A DNA stretch of 64,000 nucleotides, taken from positions 6,198,623 to 6,262,622 of the forward strand of contig JAJEKV010000027.1 of NCBI GenBank assembly GCA_021234155.1, written 5' to 3'. The position numbers were made by a program, and so were the translations under genes. This DNA is from Isoetes taiwanensis (lineage: Eukaryota; Streptophyta; Lycopodiopsida; Isoetales; Isoetaceae). The notes under the pieces were generated by a model that searched no databases, was not told the DNA's origin, and saw only the letters and a list, made by a program, of their open reading frames with translations. Of this stretch, positions 32,300-45,999 are shown one piece after another; within the stretch, counting starts at the first letter, position 1, and every line of letters starts with the position of its first letter.

Positions 32300-34950
32300 A
32301 GCAATGATTCCACGATCAGATGAATAAATGCTTTGAAAAACGTGGTGTCTTTGACGTTCCTAGATTGACCATAGGAGCCAACCAGAATCAAGGTGAAATG
32401 CCTTTTGCTTAGCTGGGGGGTAAGATGCCAAGAGGACACATTGGCAATCCAGTGTGCTGTTAAATAAATCTTATAGCCAGGACATGCTAGTTGGACTTTT
32501 GGACAAGCAAAGAAAAAAGGCTCAATAGTCTCAACGTCTGAAAGGCAGAGCGAGCATACTACAGATGGGCCAATATAGTGGCGATTCCTTAAGGCATTAA
32601 CACAGACGCCTATGGATAACCTACCACCAAAACACAGATACTTTGGGATAGAGAAGTTTATCCCAAAGTATGAACCCGATTAGGTTCTGAAATCTGCAAG
32701 TGCCACTAGTTTGGTAGTGGGAGGGGCTGCGGAGCTAAGAGAATATGATATATGGAGCTGACAAGGTCCTTGCCTTTGCGAATATCCTCGTGGCGGCCCC
32801 AAGCCAACCTTTTTGCGACACCAACCTCCACCATAAATAGTAGATTTTCTGCTGCCTTTTCATAGAATGACACAATATCCAACGGGAGAGTGAAAATTTT
32901 GTCTGAAACTCGTAAGTAGGCAACCACCTCCGTACCATTCTTGAATAGAAACAACACTTGTAAGGATCCATCGTCCCTGTGTAAGGGGATGGACAGATGC
33001 AACAAGTGGAGATGATGAGAGATTTGGTGGCAGTGGTGTCTACCACTATGGAATCTGTAGTCGGGCACAGGTGGAAGGGCATGGCCAAGAAAGATGTTTG
33101 ACTATATCCTATGCTGCCAATAATCCACGTAGAATTGGAGAAGCATTGGAAAATGCTGAAAGGATGAAATAATGCCCAAGGTAAAATTGGTTTTACGGCC
33201 TTCTTATCTAGAGGAATACAACGACAAAGAGATTGTTTGAGAAAGCGTAAAATAGAAGAGTCATCTTCATTATTCAATATCCTCCAAATGAATTTTGAAA
33301 TGAGGACTTTGCTCTGCAGCGAGAAGTCCATCATGCCGAGACCATCTGCCCCTTTTGAAAGAATGCATTTGGACCAGGCCACTTTAACTATAGCCCACTC
33401 CTCAGTGCCAGCCCATATGAAGTTTCAGACTGTTGCGATGAGTTCATCTGCCTTGACCTATCGGGCTAGCAATAATAAAACCATATAAATATGGGTATTG
33501 TTGAGGACTGACTTGGCCACTATGATGCGACCAGTAAGAGATAATTTTATGGTATACCACCAAAATAACCTGGAGGATCTAGTATTGTTTGCAGTATGGG
33601 ACATGTACGAGCAATACAGGGGGGCTTTCTTACCATTTCATATTTGTATACTTACCATGGGAAGTTTTTCGCCATTATCTGGGGCAAAATATATACTTTA
33701 GGGGTTAAATTAGCTTCCAAAGATCAGTATACCAGGGATGTTTTTGGCCACCCTTCAAAAGCAGACGTCCATATTCCCTTATTACTAAGTGCATGCCTAG
33801 GCAAAGCAAGTGTTTCTCCAAACCCTTAATGATCTCTTCCCACACAGCTCCATACTGATATGAATACCAACTGGTATTTAAGCAACTTGGTAACTTATCC
33901 ATGACTAAGTAATTTCCATGGATAATCATGAACACATGCTGGAGTTGGAGTGTCCAGCGTTCATAGAGTTGTACACTTCTACCATCCCACAAGCACACTG
34001 AAAGCCAGTGAAAATATATCTAAGAACAATTTTGCAGTCTCTAGATTCTCAGAGTTATCGACTAGAAAGAGGAACTTGTTGAACTAGAAAGAGAAAGAGG
34101 CCTGCTGCTTCTCTCTTCCAAAGTAGCACTTGTTGCTTCTGGGTAGGCTCCAAGGGGTTCTTCTATTGGATGTGCCTAGTTTTTCTTCTTAGTGTAGTTT
34201 TGTGCCTTCCAAAGTCTCCTTAACTTCCAAAGTCTTTCTCCTTTCGGCATAGCATTATGGCTTCCGATTCTTTTCGTTGGACGTGTTTTGCTATTGATGT
34301 TCTAGTTTTCTCAATCTTCTTTTTTAACTTTGTGTTTGCTAATAAAATCTTATTCGGTCATTCATATATCTTCATTTAAGATTTTCTTCAAGTCGGCACT
34401 TTGTAAATGGCAGGTTTCTTCTAACTTAACACTTTGACGGATGGCGTGGTTGATTTTTCCTTGCTTTGCAGTTTGGAGCGATAGTCGAGGTGATGGATTT
34501 TGGCATATATTCTAGGGCTGCGTGTTGTGGGGGTAGGACCTTTCCCAAGAAAGATTTTATACACTAAGGACAACAAAGCGATTGGTCGCCAGTCTGAGAC
34601 AGTTTGGGGATCATTGACCTTGGGGATCAATGAGATGGCACCTGTGTTCAAAATTTTATCCAACACGGTTGACTAGTGGATTTGACAAAAAGCATTAAGC
34701 ACATCGTGGCCAGCCATTTCCAATATTCTTGAAAGAACTCAATCGGTATACCATCCAACCCTGGACACTTGCCTTTTTTAGTGCAAAGAGTCGAACCATA
34801 GCATTCTCTAGATGGACGATGTTCCTCATAAATAATGGGAGAAATAGAAATCCTAGACAATGCCGCCTCACAAATTTTTGCCTAGAAAGGCAAATGTCTC
34901 CCAGCAAAAAATAGCTGGAAGTGATTGTACAGACACAAGGCACCCAAAAA
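32300..34950 (-). pseudogene. Plant L1-type LINE reverse transcriptase with zf-RVT end
   Basis: Reading down the minus strand: KCPGLDGIPIEFFQEYWKW (about 34770, typical RT start), ISLIPKVNDPQTVSDWRPIA and LLSLVYKI (about 34630), then WSKCILSKGADGLGMMDFSL with SKFIWRIL (about 33370), and finally the zf-RVT segment CVNALRNRHYIGPSVVCSLC ... FFFACP (about 32600-32500). The catalytic YADD region was not found, and stops and frameshifts are common. This is the L1-like group of plant LINEs, distinct from the + strand LINEs nearby. Confidence 0.8.
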
Positions 34951-34959
34951 TTTAATTGT

Positions 34960-35647
34960 TATAATAAACCACTGAAAAACCACTACAAATGTATGCTTAA
35001 TTTTTTTCTGCTTAATACAAATCACATAACATAATAGTTTTCCTAACTTTCCGCGCTTATCTTCAACTAAGAGTTCTTCAAAATTTAGGGGAAAATGATG
35101 TATAGACGGTTTTTATAGAGAAAAAATCAACAAGATGTTAATTTTATAGCCAAGATTACTTGCCCTCAAAATATTTGGAAACGACATCTATGTGAGACTA
35201 AGCTTCACGCCATTTAGTGATAGAATAGGGACGATGGAGGGATTGCTCTTGAACACTGTAAGATTACGAAGAAACATGAGATTTATAGTGTGAATTTGAA
35301 TGCACAGAAATCATAGCTTTATTGATGAGCTGTGAACTTTCGTTACATGTAATTGTTGTCTATTCTATTCTATGGACCTAAGCGTCTTGTGCAAGACGTG
35401 AATAAAATTACTGATATTTTTGACAATGCATTCTAGATCAAGTGTCATGTCGCATTCAAATGGTCATCCATAAGAAATTGGAGAAAGTGACATAAGTTTT
35501 TGGTAACGCCGTTCTGCACTTATAACTTTGCTTATAACCACAAATATAGCAAATTTGGAATATGAATAATAGTTTATAATTGTTTACATAGCTATTATAT
35601 GTGGCAAATTTCACTTCATGTGTGTTTCATATTTTAGCAACGCTTGC
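34960..35647. other. 3' flank of the branching-enzyme gene, no other gene seen
   Basis: AT-rich sequence between the LINE and the last coding exon of the branching enzyme. It probably contains the 3' UTR; I could not place the poly(A) site. Confidence 0.35.
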
Positions 35648-38600
35648 TCAACGACTTGAAGTCTTACAATAGACCTGGAACACCAAAAAAAAGACAAGCT
35701 TAGGAGAAATATTTATCACCTTTGATCTTTTAATCATGTATGTTTTAAGACATCAATACATACTAAGACGTTCAAATATTAAGAATGCATAAACTTCCAA
35801 AGTGAAAACTAATATTTTTCTCGAAAATAGAAGGAATCTGAAAAGCGAGAATGAAGAGGAGATGAAACGAAAGGTATGGACCAAATCAGTTTTGCTTGGC
35901 TATCTATATGCGATCATATGTTGACAAGCAAACAAAATGTGTAATGAAACAGTGACTTTAAATATGAAGCACCATTCAATACCATATATAGCATCAAGTA
36001 AATTGAAATACTTCACCTGACAACTTCGAGATGGTAAAAACAATGTCAAAGAATACGGGCAGTTATTGAAATAAGTTTCTGGTTTTCCAATCACGCCTTC
36101 AGGGGAAGTTGAATAAACCTCCTCATGATCAATCTAAAAATATTCCTTGCATGTTAACACTGGTTTGTAAAGCTGCATTCTCTTAAGAATGAAGACAACT
36201 TACAATAAACCTACAATAAAGAAACATACGAAGACCAGCTTGAAGCAAGGCAAAAGAAAATATATCTTGTTCAACATTGTTGCATATCGTCCTAAAGGCA
36301 TTATCAATTGCATGTATGTCTAATGTACAATGCTCAAAAACCTGTCAGCATTTAAATACATATTGCTTCTGAAATGAATATTCTACGATATTCATCTCAG
36401 AAGCAATATAATATATATAGGCTTGATCAATTAATACATTCAACACTTTTAGCATTCAACAAGCTCCAACGTCTGTGGATCAATCAGTACATTCAGCACT
36501 TTTAACATTCAACAAGCTCCAACTTCTGTGGAAATATTCACTGGACGTGTTTCCTAGCCGATGGATGAATATTCACTGGACAGTGTAACCTAGCTCGTAA
36601 CTGAATTTTCAGTGGACAATGTTTCCTACCTGGTAGATGAAAAACCTTTCTTACATGTTTTTCTACTTTGCAATGAGATAGCATATCCTAATTATCTACT
36701 AAGTCGCTGAGCCTGATACAGAATGAGGATTGCTCGGCTATGACACCATGCTGTATAGCTTCAGTTACTGGTGTTATAGAAAAATGTCACAACATAATGT
36801 TTATCCCCTGCTCACATTCTTGGTGCACATTCTACATAGATGATCAAGATATTACAGACCATCAGGGTTTAAAATAATCATGCCGATGGCATCTTAAAAA
36901 ATTACTAGATGATTTATTATGAAGCTGTCTTCTTTCCCAGCTAATTACGAGAAAATCCTGGATTATTTATGATGATTTATTTATCCTAGCTATTATTTAA
37001 TTACTAGATGATTTATTATAATCCTGGATAGCTATGAAGTTTTCTAGGCCTTTAGGGTCTGAAGTCCACATAGCTTTAAGATATTCGCGACTATCAGGTT
37101 ACTGGCTTCTTATATCGAGGTTCATTCCAGGGTATTTGGGAATATCAGCTTGTTGTATTAACTTGTATAGCCTCTTTGGCATTTACAGAGCTGTTTAAGC
37201 AAAAGCATTGTTCTGATATCTAATTCCGAGAATCCCTCAAAAGCAGTTATGTTCCTTTGTGTAACCGTGGAACATATCAGATGATGTAAACATACAACAT
37301 TGCAGTATTTCGAACATATGTAAAACTTGGAGATACCATCCTGGCTATTCTATTTTGTTAATACAAACATCCTTAGTCCTGAACCAACATGTGTAATAAC
37401 CCATGACTTCATATGCAAAACATATTGAACCTTTTTTAACACAAGACCTAATAGCAAAGAAATAAAGATAGTTTACCCTGCCAAAGCCATCATATTCAGC
37501 GGCATCACTGTCCAATATTATTCCATAAGTTCCGGGTGAATGACAACCCACTTTGTATCTAAACTTAAAAAGAAAAATTAGTAGTCATTCTAAAACAAGA
37601 ATGTTATGGACAGCATTAAAGAACCAACAAAGTATTACCGTGAGTAAGAGTTTGCTGAGTGGAAATTGAAAATAAATACCAATTCAGCTCGTTCAAAAAC
37701 AATAACCTACAAAAGAAGACACGTTATTTTTTATACATAGTTTAAATTTCTTGACTTTTAGTTCGTTCATTACATGGAAATCTATATGCAACAAGAGATA
37801 GAGAACGAAAGAACAAGATATTACAACGGGTACTGACTACTCACATGCAATTACTAAGAGCACATCACGCACAATTGGGAATGATAGAAAACATGCTTGG
37901 GATACTGAACTTAACACTACTAAATTTATTTCATAGAAAATGTTAATCTTTCTAGACCATGTGTCGTTACAGTGTCTTAATTCACACAAGACTTTGTAAA
38001 CAATAAACAACTAGCTAAACAAGAAAAATAAATGTCTGACCTTGCCATCTTCATTTGTGTTGGATACCATCCAATTGGGTGAGCTTGAGAAATGAAATTT
38101 CTCATCAAGTGCATTCATATCTCTATCAAAGTTATTCATAAACTGTGCAAGCAAGATGAGACAATCTGAGACATTAACATTGCGGGGAAGTACAAAAATA
38201 AGGCATCCTAAAGACCTTATAACGAAGATCTACTCGGTCCACCAAATCCCACCGCCTTCTGCATCTTTCAAAGCTCCAGGCATTCCCTTCTCTAGGGAAA
38301 TCAACCCATTCTGGGTGACCAAACTATCAGAGGAAGCCAATGTATGATGTTACTGCATGGACTAATATCAGGAAGTAAAGGCTTGCTTAAAATGCATCAT
38401 AAATAATCTAAGTTACCTATTTTAATCTACAATGATGCGGCATGCCTATATTATCATATCATGTACTTATCGCATAGTGTGATTTGGATTTATTTATTAG
38501 AAATAACTTTATATATCGAGAACCCTACTGGTGAATACTAGCAAACAGATCACGCAGGGTAAGCTCTTTGTATGGGCAGAGCGATCTCGTACCTTTTCTA

Positions 38601-41600
38601 CAACTTCTGACTATCATCTAATAATTATTTAGTGCTCTTATATAGATAAACCGACGTTGATAGATAGGTGCATATACTTCATGCTAAACCATCTTGATAA
38701 ATGTTTCTGCTTGTCCTGAAAGAAAGACTGGCCTTGACTAAACCTGTCATCAGCGCTTTCCCTTTTACATTTCCCTCTTTTACTTTTAAGGAGTGTGTAT
38801 ATGTATAATTCCTATAGCTTATTACTGAAATAATATATAAACTAACAATGTCTAGCATATTCTTGTGCCCTGCACATGGAGAATAATGTTTGATATGAAA
38901 CCTTGTTGTCATGCAACCTTTTGTACTGGTCCAACTCTTTTAAAGATAATCAGATATGTGGCATGACACATGAGGTAGTATAGTAAGCTAAATATTTAAG
39001 AAAATATACCTCATTTCCCATAAAATTGAGATAGCTTTCTCCACCTAAAGCCATGGATATAAAGTGGATCATCTGCAAGTCAGCAATTACAATCGCATGT
39101 TACAATCATTAGATTGTCGATGTTAACTAGCACTTCAGCAACAGTGATACTCCTTTCTTCCTCTATCTTCGCTAACATTCCCACGTAAATGCATGGCGTA
39201 TGCTATCTAATAACTGGACTCCATCACTTTGTATGCCTAGTAAAATTTATGACATTGATATGTGTGGCAGTATCACAGCCTACAAGGAAAAGCTTCTAGG
39301 TGGATATATGCAATCATTTGTAGATTAGTAATCTAAATTGATGTACTTTTGTCAACTATGAAGCTTATAAGGAGGGGAACATTAGATACAAATTACTACT
39401 GCTAGTACATTTTAATGGAATGTTCCACGTACTTTGTGAAGAGCTATACCACGTTGAACAACAGGAGATGGTTCTTGCAGTACAGACATACCAGTGAACA
39501 TCTCATCCCCCATAAGGTCCCAAGCATAATGGTTGTCTCCTACAATACACTTTATAATGCAATCAAACATTTATTGATTCGATGCTCCAAAATTTGTTTT
39601 AAAAGAGCAAAATAAATAAGAGAAGGATAAGGACCTGATCGTGGCATTCTGCATATGCAACACATCTTTCAGTATGCCTTCGATACAACATGGTGTGAAC
39701 AATCTCACCCATTGACCATTTGTCATCAGGCCTTTTCTCTTTTAGGTAATGCATCCATCTATCAGGAATTCCCATTGCCAAACGATAATCAAACCCCATG
39801 CCACCTTCTGAAATAGGTCTGCACAGGGTGGGCATGCCAGATACGTCCTCGGCAACAGTGATTGCATCAGGGTTTAAACTATGTATGAGCTCATTCGCTA
39901 GTGTCATGTATATAACAGCATCAACATCAGTGTTTTCACCAAAATATTCGAGGTAATCTCCTGAGAAAGACATATTGATTCCATGATGGGTATATAGCAT
40001 GGATGTAATGCCATCGAATCTGAAACCATCAAGCTTAAATTCGTCTAACCACCATCTTAAGTTAGATAACAAGAAACGTTGCACTTCCCAATTGGCGTAA
40101 TTGAACAAACGGCTATCCCAAAGGATGTGGTAGCCACGCTCTCCTGTATGAAAGTAGGAATCTTGCGTGCTTTGCCCAACATCATAACCATTCAATCCAT
40201 CCAATTTATTAATGCTCGCATGTCCATGTACAAGATCCATCAGTACTTGAATCCCCATTGCATGAGCTTTATCTACTAGATATTTGAAATCTTCAGGCGT
40301 ACCATACCGACTACAAGGAGCAAAGTAACTAGTTACATGATAACCAAAGCAACCATAGTAAGCATGTTCTGCGATAGCCATAAACTGCACTGCATTATAA
40401 TTGTTTGCTTTGATCCGTGGCAGCACATTATCTGCAAATTCGACATATGTCGACACCTTTGCTTCAACTGAACTCATGCCTACATGGCATTCGTAAATTC
40501 GAAGAGATTTGGACCTCTCTGGAAGAGGATATTTAAATGTATACCTGGTGGTTTTAGCCATATCAGAATAAATGATTAAAATAATTTCTCTGTCATACAA
40601 GCACAAAAGGACTAACCTCTCTGTTGGAGGGGGATCCCAATAAATTCCATCATAAGTTCCAGTCTGATCATAGCCCTCAGGCATTTTAGCAGGATCAACA
40701 GCAGCGAACTTTATCCATGCAGGTATCAGGTCAATCCAGATCCCATCTGGCTTTTTCATGCGAAATTTTAACCTGGAACCATGAGGAATTGCAGGTTTCC
40801 CATTTATGTCTGCAATTCGTATAGTCCATATCCCATCTTGATCCTTTTCCATCTCATGAGCACTGCCATTCCAGTTGTTGAATTCTCCGACAAGTTGTGC
40901 AGCCCTGCCAAGCGATTGAATTGTAGTAAGTAGGACAACTTTGTATATAAGATGCACTGTCACAACCACCCTTTCTTGTACAGAGTGATAATGACTATGG
41001 AAAGAATATGCATGAGTGTATAAAAGCAATCTCATTATGTCCACACTAAAACGAACATGACATACATGCTCTACAAAAATGTCTAACATGGAAACAGGTA
41101 ATAAAAACAATATGTTCCTATCAGGTGCTGTGGCTGAGACTTTCTAGATTGTACTTGTTTTTTACTATTTATTCAATAAGACTAGCTGAGCAGTATAGAG
41201 ACGGTTATGGGGATGATTTATGAGAAGTGCAATAATGCTAAGTAGGTTTGAATGTTTGGCTAATTTGGTTATCTTTGAGCAGCAATTTTCCTATCATTGT
41301 TGTACCTTATTGCTATCTTAAAATCATACAATGCATAAACTTGTTTAGAGCCTAAATAAGAGTAAAGGCATAGATTCCATACTTCGCAGCAGGAGCCCAT
41401 TCTCGATAGACCACGCATCCATCACCACGGTTGATGCCAAATTTCTGATACCCTGCATACGCAGAAAAGAAAGACACTTTAGAAATTTGGGTATCATAGA
41501 TTAGTCCAATCGAAGTGCATGATTAATCTGTGAGCTAAAGGTCCCCTCAAGAGATGGATTTCAAAAAGTGTTCTTTTTATTAAACGAAAGTATCGATGCA

Positions 41601-43666
41601 TAAAATTCTCCCATATAACCCCGGTGCATTTATTGGCTCCCCGATTATGGGTTGGATTCCAATGGGGTATTAGACTCATAGATTGTCTTCTAAATTGCAA
41701 GTCGATTATCAAAAATGGGGTATTCGACTTGTAGATTCGCATGTAAATTATGTGAGTCAAACACGACCAAAAAGTATTGTGTGAGTCGAATACCTCTCCA
41801 AGTAAAAAAATGTTAAAAGGCAAGTTCGAACTCGCGCAACAAAGTTGAAAACTAAACTAACTAACCATCTGCGCCACGCAGCACTATTGCAATAGAATTG
41901 ATTTCCATATAATAATAAACATATAATTTTTATGCATGACATATCGGCTCGCCATTTTTTGGAATCCAACCCCCTTTCGGGAGCCAATATTTCGCTCGAT
42001 ATAACCCATATAGCAACCTTTTTGAAACACTACATGAAAGCGAAGGGAACTAGCTTTTTCTTTTCTTTTTAATTTTTTGTGGTGGATGGGAGAATATCCA
42101 GGGCTAGACTTACGTACGATAAAAGATCCCCTATTTTGTAAAAGGAATAAAGGGAGGATCTATAGAACAATGTTAGTCTATGGGAGGATCTATATGGGTA
42201 TGGGCCAATGAAGATGTCAATAGGGACTACTTCATGTCATGTTTAAGTTTAGATAGGGCCACATGAAGATGTCAACTGCAGTAGAGCTCTTGCACCGTTA
42301 TTCGGTATTGCCAAGCATCCTCAGATTTACGACACGTTGAGGTCCGGAGGATTCATATTGACATGATTCCATTCAACCGAGTAGAGAGTCGGCGAAACAG
42401 ATCAACACCAACATGAATTCCGTCATATCAGAAAATTGCATGCGACCTTTTTGTTTTGGGCTTTTTATATCTATGGATAGATGTCGGCGTCTTCATGTGA
42501 CCCTGCCCTAAAGCGACGTGTTCGAAAAAAATGTTCTTTAATTATTTACAATTGATGTAAAAAAGTCATTTTTTAATCATTTATTTAATATACGTTAAGC
42601 ATACTCGTCTCCCCCTCCTCCTCCCCTTACCTTGGCGCTTGGCTTTTGGCGCCTGGCGCCTGCTGCGGTATTGCACAACTGCCCGGCGGATCACGATGAT
42701 GGATGGCGTTGGGTAGCGGCGGTGAAGGATGGCGCCCACAGTATTGTGTGCTACGAAGTGCATGTCACTTCTTAGCGCATACACGGGAAGTCTTTGCCTT
42801 GGCCTTGGTGGAGGATGGGTCGCGGAGGCACCTCAGATGGGCGATTTCCACTGGCCGGTTTTCTCGGCGCCCGCCTTCCCTGCCCCGGCGTGCAGGCGAT
42901 TGGCGTTGGGAAGGCGTCGTTTTCCGACACCAGTTGTGAAGAGGTTACGGTTGAACGCTTGGTGAAACCTTATCTGTTTGGAGGTATGAAGGTATGCTTG
43001 TTGCTTGTGCGGCGGCATGGATTTTGGATCGGTGGCGACCATAATCATCGGCAGCGGTTTTCGAGGTGGTTTTAATCCAGGGTCATGATGGTTGTGGTCT
43101 TGCTCTCGTTGTGCTGGTTTAAGGGCTTGACCCATGTTCTTGTTTGGACTTGATTAGGGACTTGGTCCCTTATGTACTTAGTCCCATAAGATTGGGTTCC
43201 ATGGGCCGTTAAAATTTTTCCTTTCCTTTCCTTTCCTTCCCCCCCTCCCCAAGGGCCTTTTTTTGCTCCAAGAAAATCATTTTTGTGATGTCCATAATGG
43301 CTATCGATATGACTTCCCAAATCCATGTTGACGTTAACTTATATTTACTTGTTTTATTAACCAAATGATTGCAATGCTTGTTATTTCTATATAAAGCAAA
43401 TCAACCTAAATATGTGCATCATGCATTTGAGAAATACGCTTACCCAAACTAAATTTTAGTAGACCTCCTTCACGTGTTTCTATATCCTTCTTCCATCTCT
43501 TATATTCCGTGTACCTGAATTTCAGATGCTTCACATGTGGAATTAACTCAGGATCTACCTTCAGCACCCCTAATTCTTCCATTTCAACGTCTATGATTTC
43601 CTGCAATTTCTCATCCTCGATTTCCTTTATCATATTTGAATGAGTGGAACTCCCGTTTTCTTCCAT
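35648..43666 (-). CDS. 1,4-alpha-glucan (starch/glycogen) branching enzyme, 12 coding exons
   Basis: Exons, in gene order: 43666-43444, 41452-41383, 40904-40617, 40544-39635, 39549-39433, 39072-39010, 38323-38216, 38142-38041, 37706-37639, 37558-37477, 36133-36017, 35674-35648. All but the first show an AG acceptor and all but the last a GT donor, phases match throughout, and the product is 724 residues, usual for the family. It makes alpha-1,6 branches by cutting and transferring alpha-1,4 chains (GH13). Order: N-terminal helix ([15 protein letters not shown]), CBM48 ([10 protein letters not shown], about 100-110), catalytic barrel with DLVHGH (297-302), GFRFDG (nucleophile Asp371), AEDVSG (acid/base Glu426), HD (Asp496), NFMGNEFGHPEW, and a C-terminal beta domain ([10 protein letters not shown]). 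Region IV reads AECHDQ where Ser usually replaces Cys. No transit peptide is visible; TAG directly precedes the ATG, so an upstream exon is possible. Confidence 0.9.
36360..36640. repeat. Hairpin and tandem repeats in a branching-enzyme intron
   Basis: A near-perfect inverted repeat (ATATTGCTTCTGAAATGAATAT, arms of 22 bases, 36360-36410), then two copies of a roughly 52-base unit with ATTCAACAAGCTCCAAC (36426-36531), then three diverged copies of an ATTCACTGGAC...GTTTCCTA unit (36533-36640). All within the intron between exons 10 and 11. Confidence 0.85.
40545..40616 (-). other. 72-base in-frame intron of the branching-enzyme gene
   Basis: GAGAG|gttagt donor and accaccag|GTAT acceptor. It is 72 bases long, a multiple of three, with no stop, so the genomic frame runs straight through. 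The inserted residues ([18 protein letters not shown] plus six more) do not belong to the family, which continues DPPPTER then [10 protein letters not shown]. Removing it restores the usual spacing between CBM48 and the barrel. Confidence 0.8.
41805..41905 (-). mobile_element. tRNA-derived SINE-like unit
   Basis: On the minus strand a perfect pol III A box, TGGCGCAGATGGTTAG (41876-41861), is followed by a B box, GAGTTCGAACT (41833-41823), with a short T-arm GCGAG/CTTGC. The A-box half resembles an elongator tRNA-Met. The acceptor stem and a normal anticodon arm are not formed, so it is a tRNA-derived head rather than a tRNA gene. It lies in the 5' flank of exon 2 of the branching enzyme, inside its large first intron. 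Confidence 0.5.
42590..43255. other. GC-rich insertion in the first branching-enzyme intron
   Basis: Much more GC-rich than its surroundings, with overlapping ORFs on both strands that lack recognisable motifs. It ends in a (CCTTT)n microsatellite near 43218-43237. Probably an inserted element of unknown type. Confidence 0.35.
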
Positions 43667-45690
43667 CTAACAACAATAATAGCAAATTGTATTATAAATA
43701 TTTCACTAGGAAAAAGAAAAAGCAGTTGTAAGGGCTCAAAAATCATATGATTTGTCTAGCGAACCTGAAGCACGAAGACAAATAATTTGAAAATGAGGAC
43801 CGTTGGTTAGACTCTACTAACATAGAGACAAGTTTGATGTTACATGCAAATTATAGAGAATGAACAACAACATTGTGGAAATAGTTCTAGTGGTGTGCCG
43901 AAGATCTTACACAAGATGACACCAAATTTTTTGAACTTACGAGCATCATATATAGCTACTCTTTATCTACATGTTTGTAAGGGCATAACGGGTTGTAACT
44001 AGGAGATACATTAATGTACATGGAAAGGCATTCCTACGACAACTGGCCAAATGATAACTTCGCGTTCCTTCTAATCCAATTTTTCCAAGTTGCTAAGCAA
44101 TCCATGTTCACTTCAAAAATGAGAGCTAACCATGTATATGATCAAAACTAAAGAACGAGCAATGCCTTTACCAACCTATCAAACCTAAACTCTTGCACCC
44201 ATCCAATTCTAAGGGACACAAGTTATAATGTTTGAAGAAAATGTCCTTGTCCGTTAGAATCAAATTTATGCCATGAGAGCGAAAAGCACTATAATAAATA
44301 AAGTGCTTTTGTATGCTAATGGGAATACTTTTGAGCTATAGAGCATCACCATTACGGAATAACTTTGTACAATGTGGGTCCTTAGATACATTATTTAGAA
44401 AGTGATTTCAAGCAAAATCAACTATTGAGTATTATGTTTCTTCTTACAAAGGATGATGTGTGAATGTTACACATTAAATCATTTATCATGGACTAAATGA
44501 CAAATCCTCAGAGTGTAGAGACTAATTAGATATTGTGCATGCTAAATAGGTACAAAAGCTACTATATTTTTTATATCCTAAGCTTCCAATTTTAATATGT
44601 TGCACTTTAATCTTCTTACATTTTTTACACTCATTATTGTTTATATAGAAGCTAAATTGAACCTTAGGCAAGCATAGTAGAACACAAAGAATTATAGACA
44701 ACTTATAAGGGAAGAAAGAAATGGCATGTGCACTTGGAGTAGACATTTGAACCTGCAACATTGAAAGTAAGTAATCCTAATGTGGTGGTTCAAATGAGGG
44801 TTTGGCAAATGCATAAAGATATAAGAAGGCGAGTGCTAACAAAACTGGAATGAATGATAAGGTAACACACCTTGATTGAACTGAAGAGTGTGTTGAGCTC
44901 CAATTCAATATGCAATAGTGGAGTGGAACAAGCGAATTAGAAAGGAAGAAGGGATGAGCATTGAATGGTCATAAATGAGACAAGTAATGGAAATTCTATT
45001 ATTGTGTCCCTACAAACCGCCCCTTCTCAAAAATTTAGAGTTATTGCATATGGTCCTGCCGACCAAAAAAAAAAAGCTTCAAAAATAGAAAAGAGAGTGC
45101 TTCAAAAGGAAATTATGGGTCCACACTATCTTTGTTATTTGCTTTGTGATTCTATTGTCATGTGATGTACTTTCAAATTTTTGTGAGTCACCAATAAATT
45201 GTTCTTGCAAATGGTTCAATAGGCAGCATCTTCATCACTTTTCTTGTTTTTTTATAATTTCCATCTAGGCCACATGTTCATTATTTGCTTATTTTGCTTA
45301 GAACGTCCAAAAGCTTTGGGAATTATTGAGGGAAAAAATATACCATTTTGTAAATTAAAATTCCTTTGGAATTAGTGCGAGATTTCAAGGGTTTGTCATG
45401 CACTAGCAACCTCAAACCAAAATAGGATCTATATCGGTTTCAAACCCATATGGTCAAAACAATAAACTAGAAATGGATTTGGAATATAGATATATATCAA
45501 GTGATATATCGTATGGGCAATTTGTAATACATGTTTCTGCCATCAGTTTGCATCGTAGAGGTGGCATGAGAAGGGTCGTTCAGATTATTGATGGGGCATG
45601 AATAGGGACATCAAAATTTAGGGTATACTATCCCGGGCCTTAATTACAACAAGAATTTGATATGGTCCATAGGGTATGGGATAAAGCCTT
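43667..45690. other. 5' flank of the branching-enzyme gene, no gene supported
   Basis: AT-rich. It may contain the promoter or an upstream exon of the branching-enzyme gene. No transit-peptide-like exon could be recognised by eye. Confidence 0.3.
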
Positions 45691-45694
45691 GAAG

Positions 45695-45850
45695 AGATTG
45701 GGGCCCATTAAATAATGATTTTCATAAAGGATCTACTCTTTTGGTGCATTGGTTAGCACTAGGGGGGGGACGGGAGGAGACAAAGGGGAGGGGTGCTTAG
45801 TGCATAACATTTGGTATCGAGCAAAGGTTCAATTCCTCGTGGCAACAGTG
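45695..45850 (+). mobile_element. SINE-like unit with pol III boxes
   Basis: An A-box-like TGGTTAGCACT at 45750-45760 and a B box GGTTCAATTCC at 45826-45836. The unit also carries TGGTATCGAGC at 45812, a near-match to a tRNA-iMet primer-binding site. A related copy is at 47965-48040. The A-B spacing is longer than in a tRNA, so a tRNA-derived SINE is inferred, not proven. Confidence 0.4.
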
Positions 45851-45999
45851 TGTTCCACGTGCCCAAGCATCTTAAGGAAGAAGAGGAATTCATATGGTTT
45901 GGGTGCATATTCATAACGGGTGACTCACGCAGAGAGCTGTTGGATAGGCATATTCACCCCTTATTCCTTAATCTACCGTCACGTAAAGTTCCTCGTTTG

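Noticed and set aside
41805-41905. Intact tRNA-Met gene
   Set aside because: A and B boxes fit, but the acceptor stem does not pair and the anticodon arm is abnormal, so it was called SINE-like instead.
42703-43135. Overlapping ORFs in the first branching-enzyme intron
   Set aside because: GC-rich region where all frames stay open by chance; none has protein-like motifs.
45812-45822. TGGTATCGAGC as an LTR-retrotransposon primer-binding site
   Set aside because: One base short of the tRNA-iMet complement and lying between A and B boxes of a SINE-like unit; no LTR or gag follows. The same 11-mer at 59054 remains only a weak hint.
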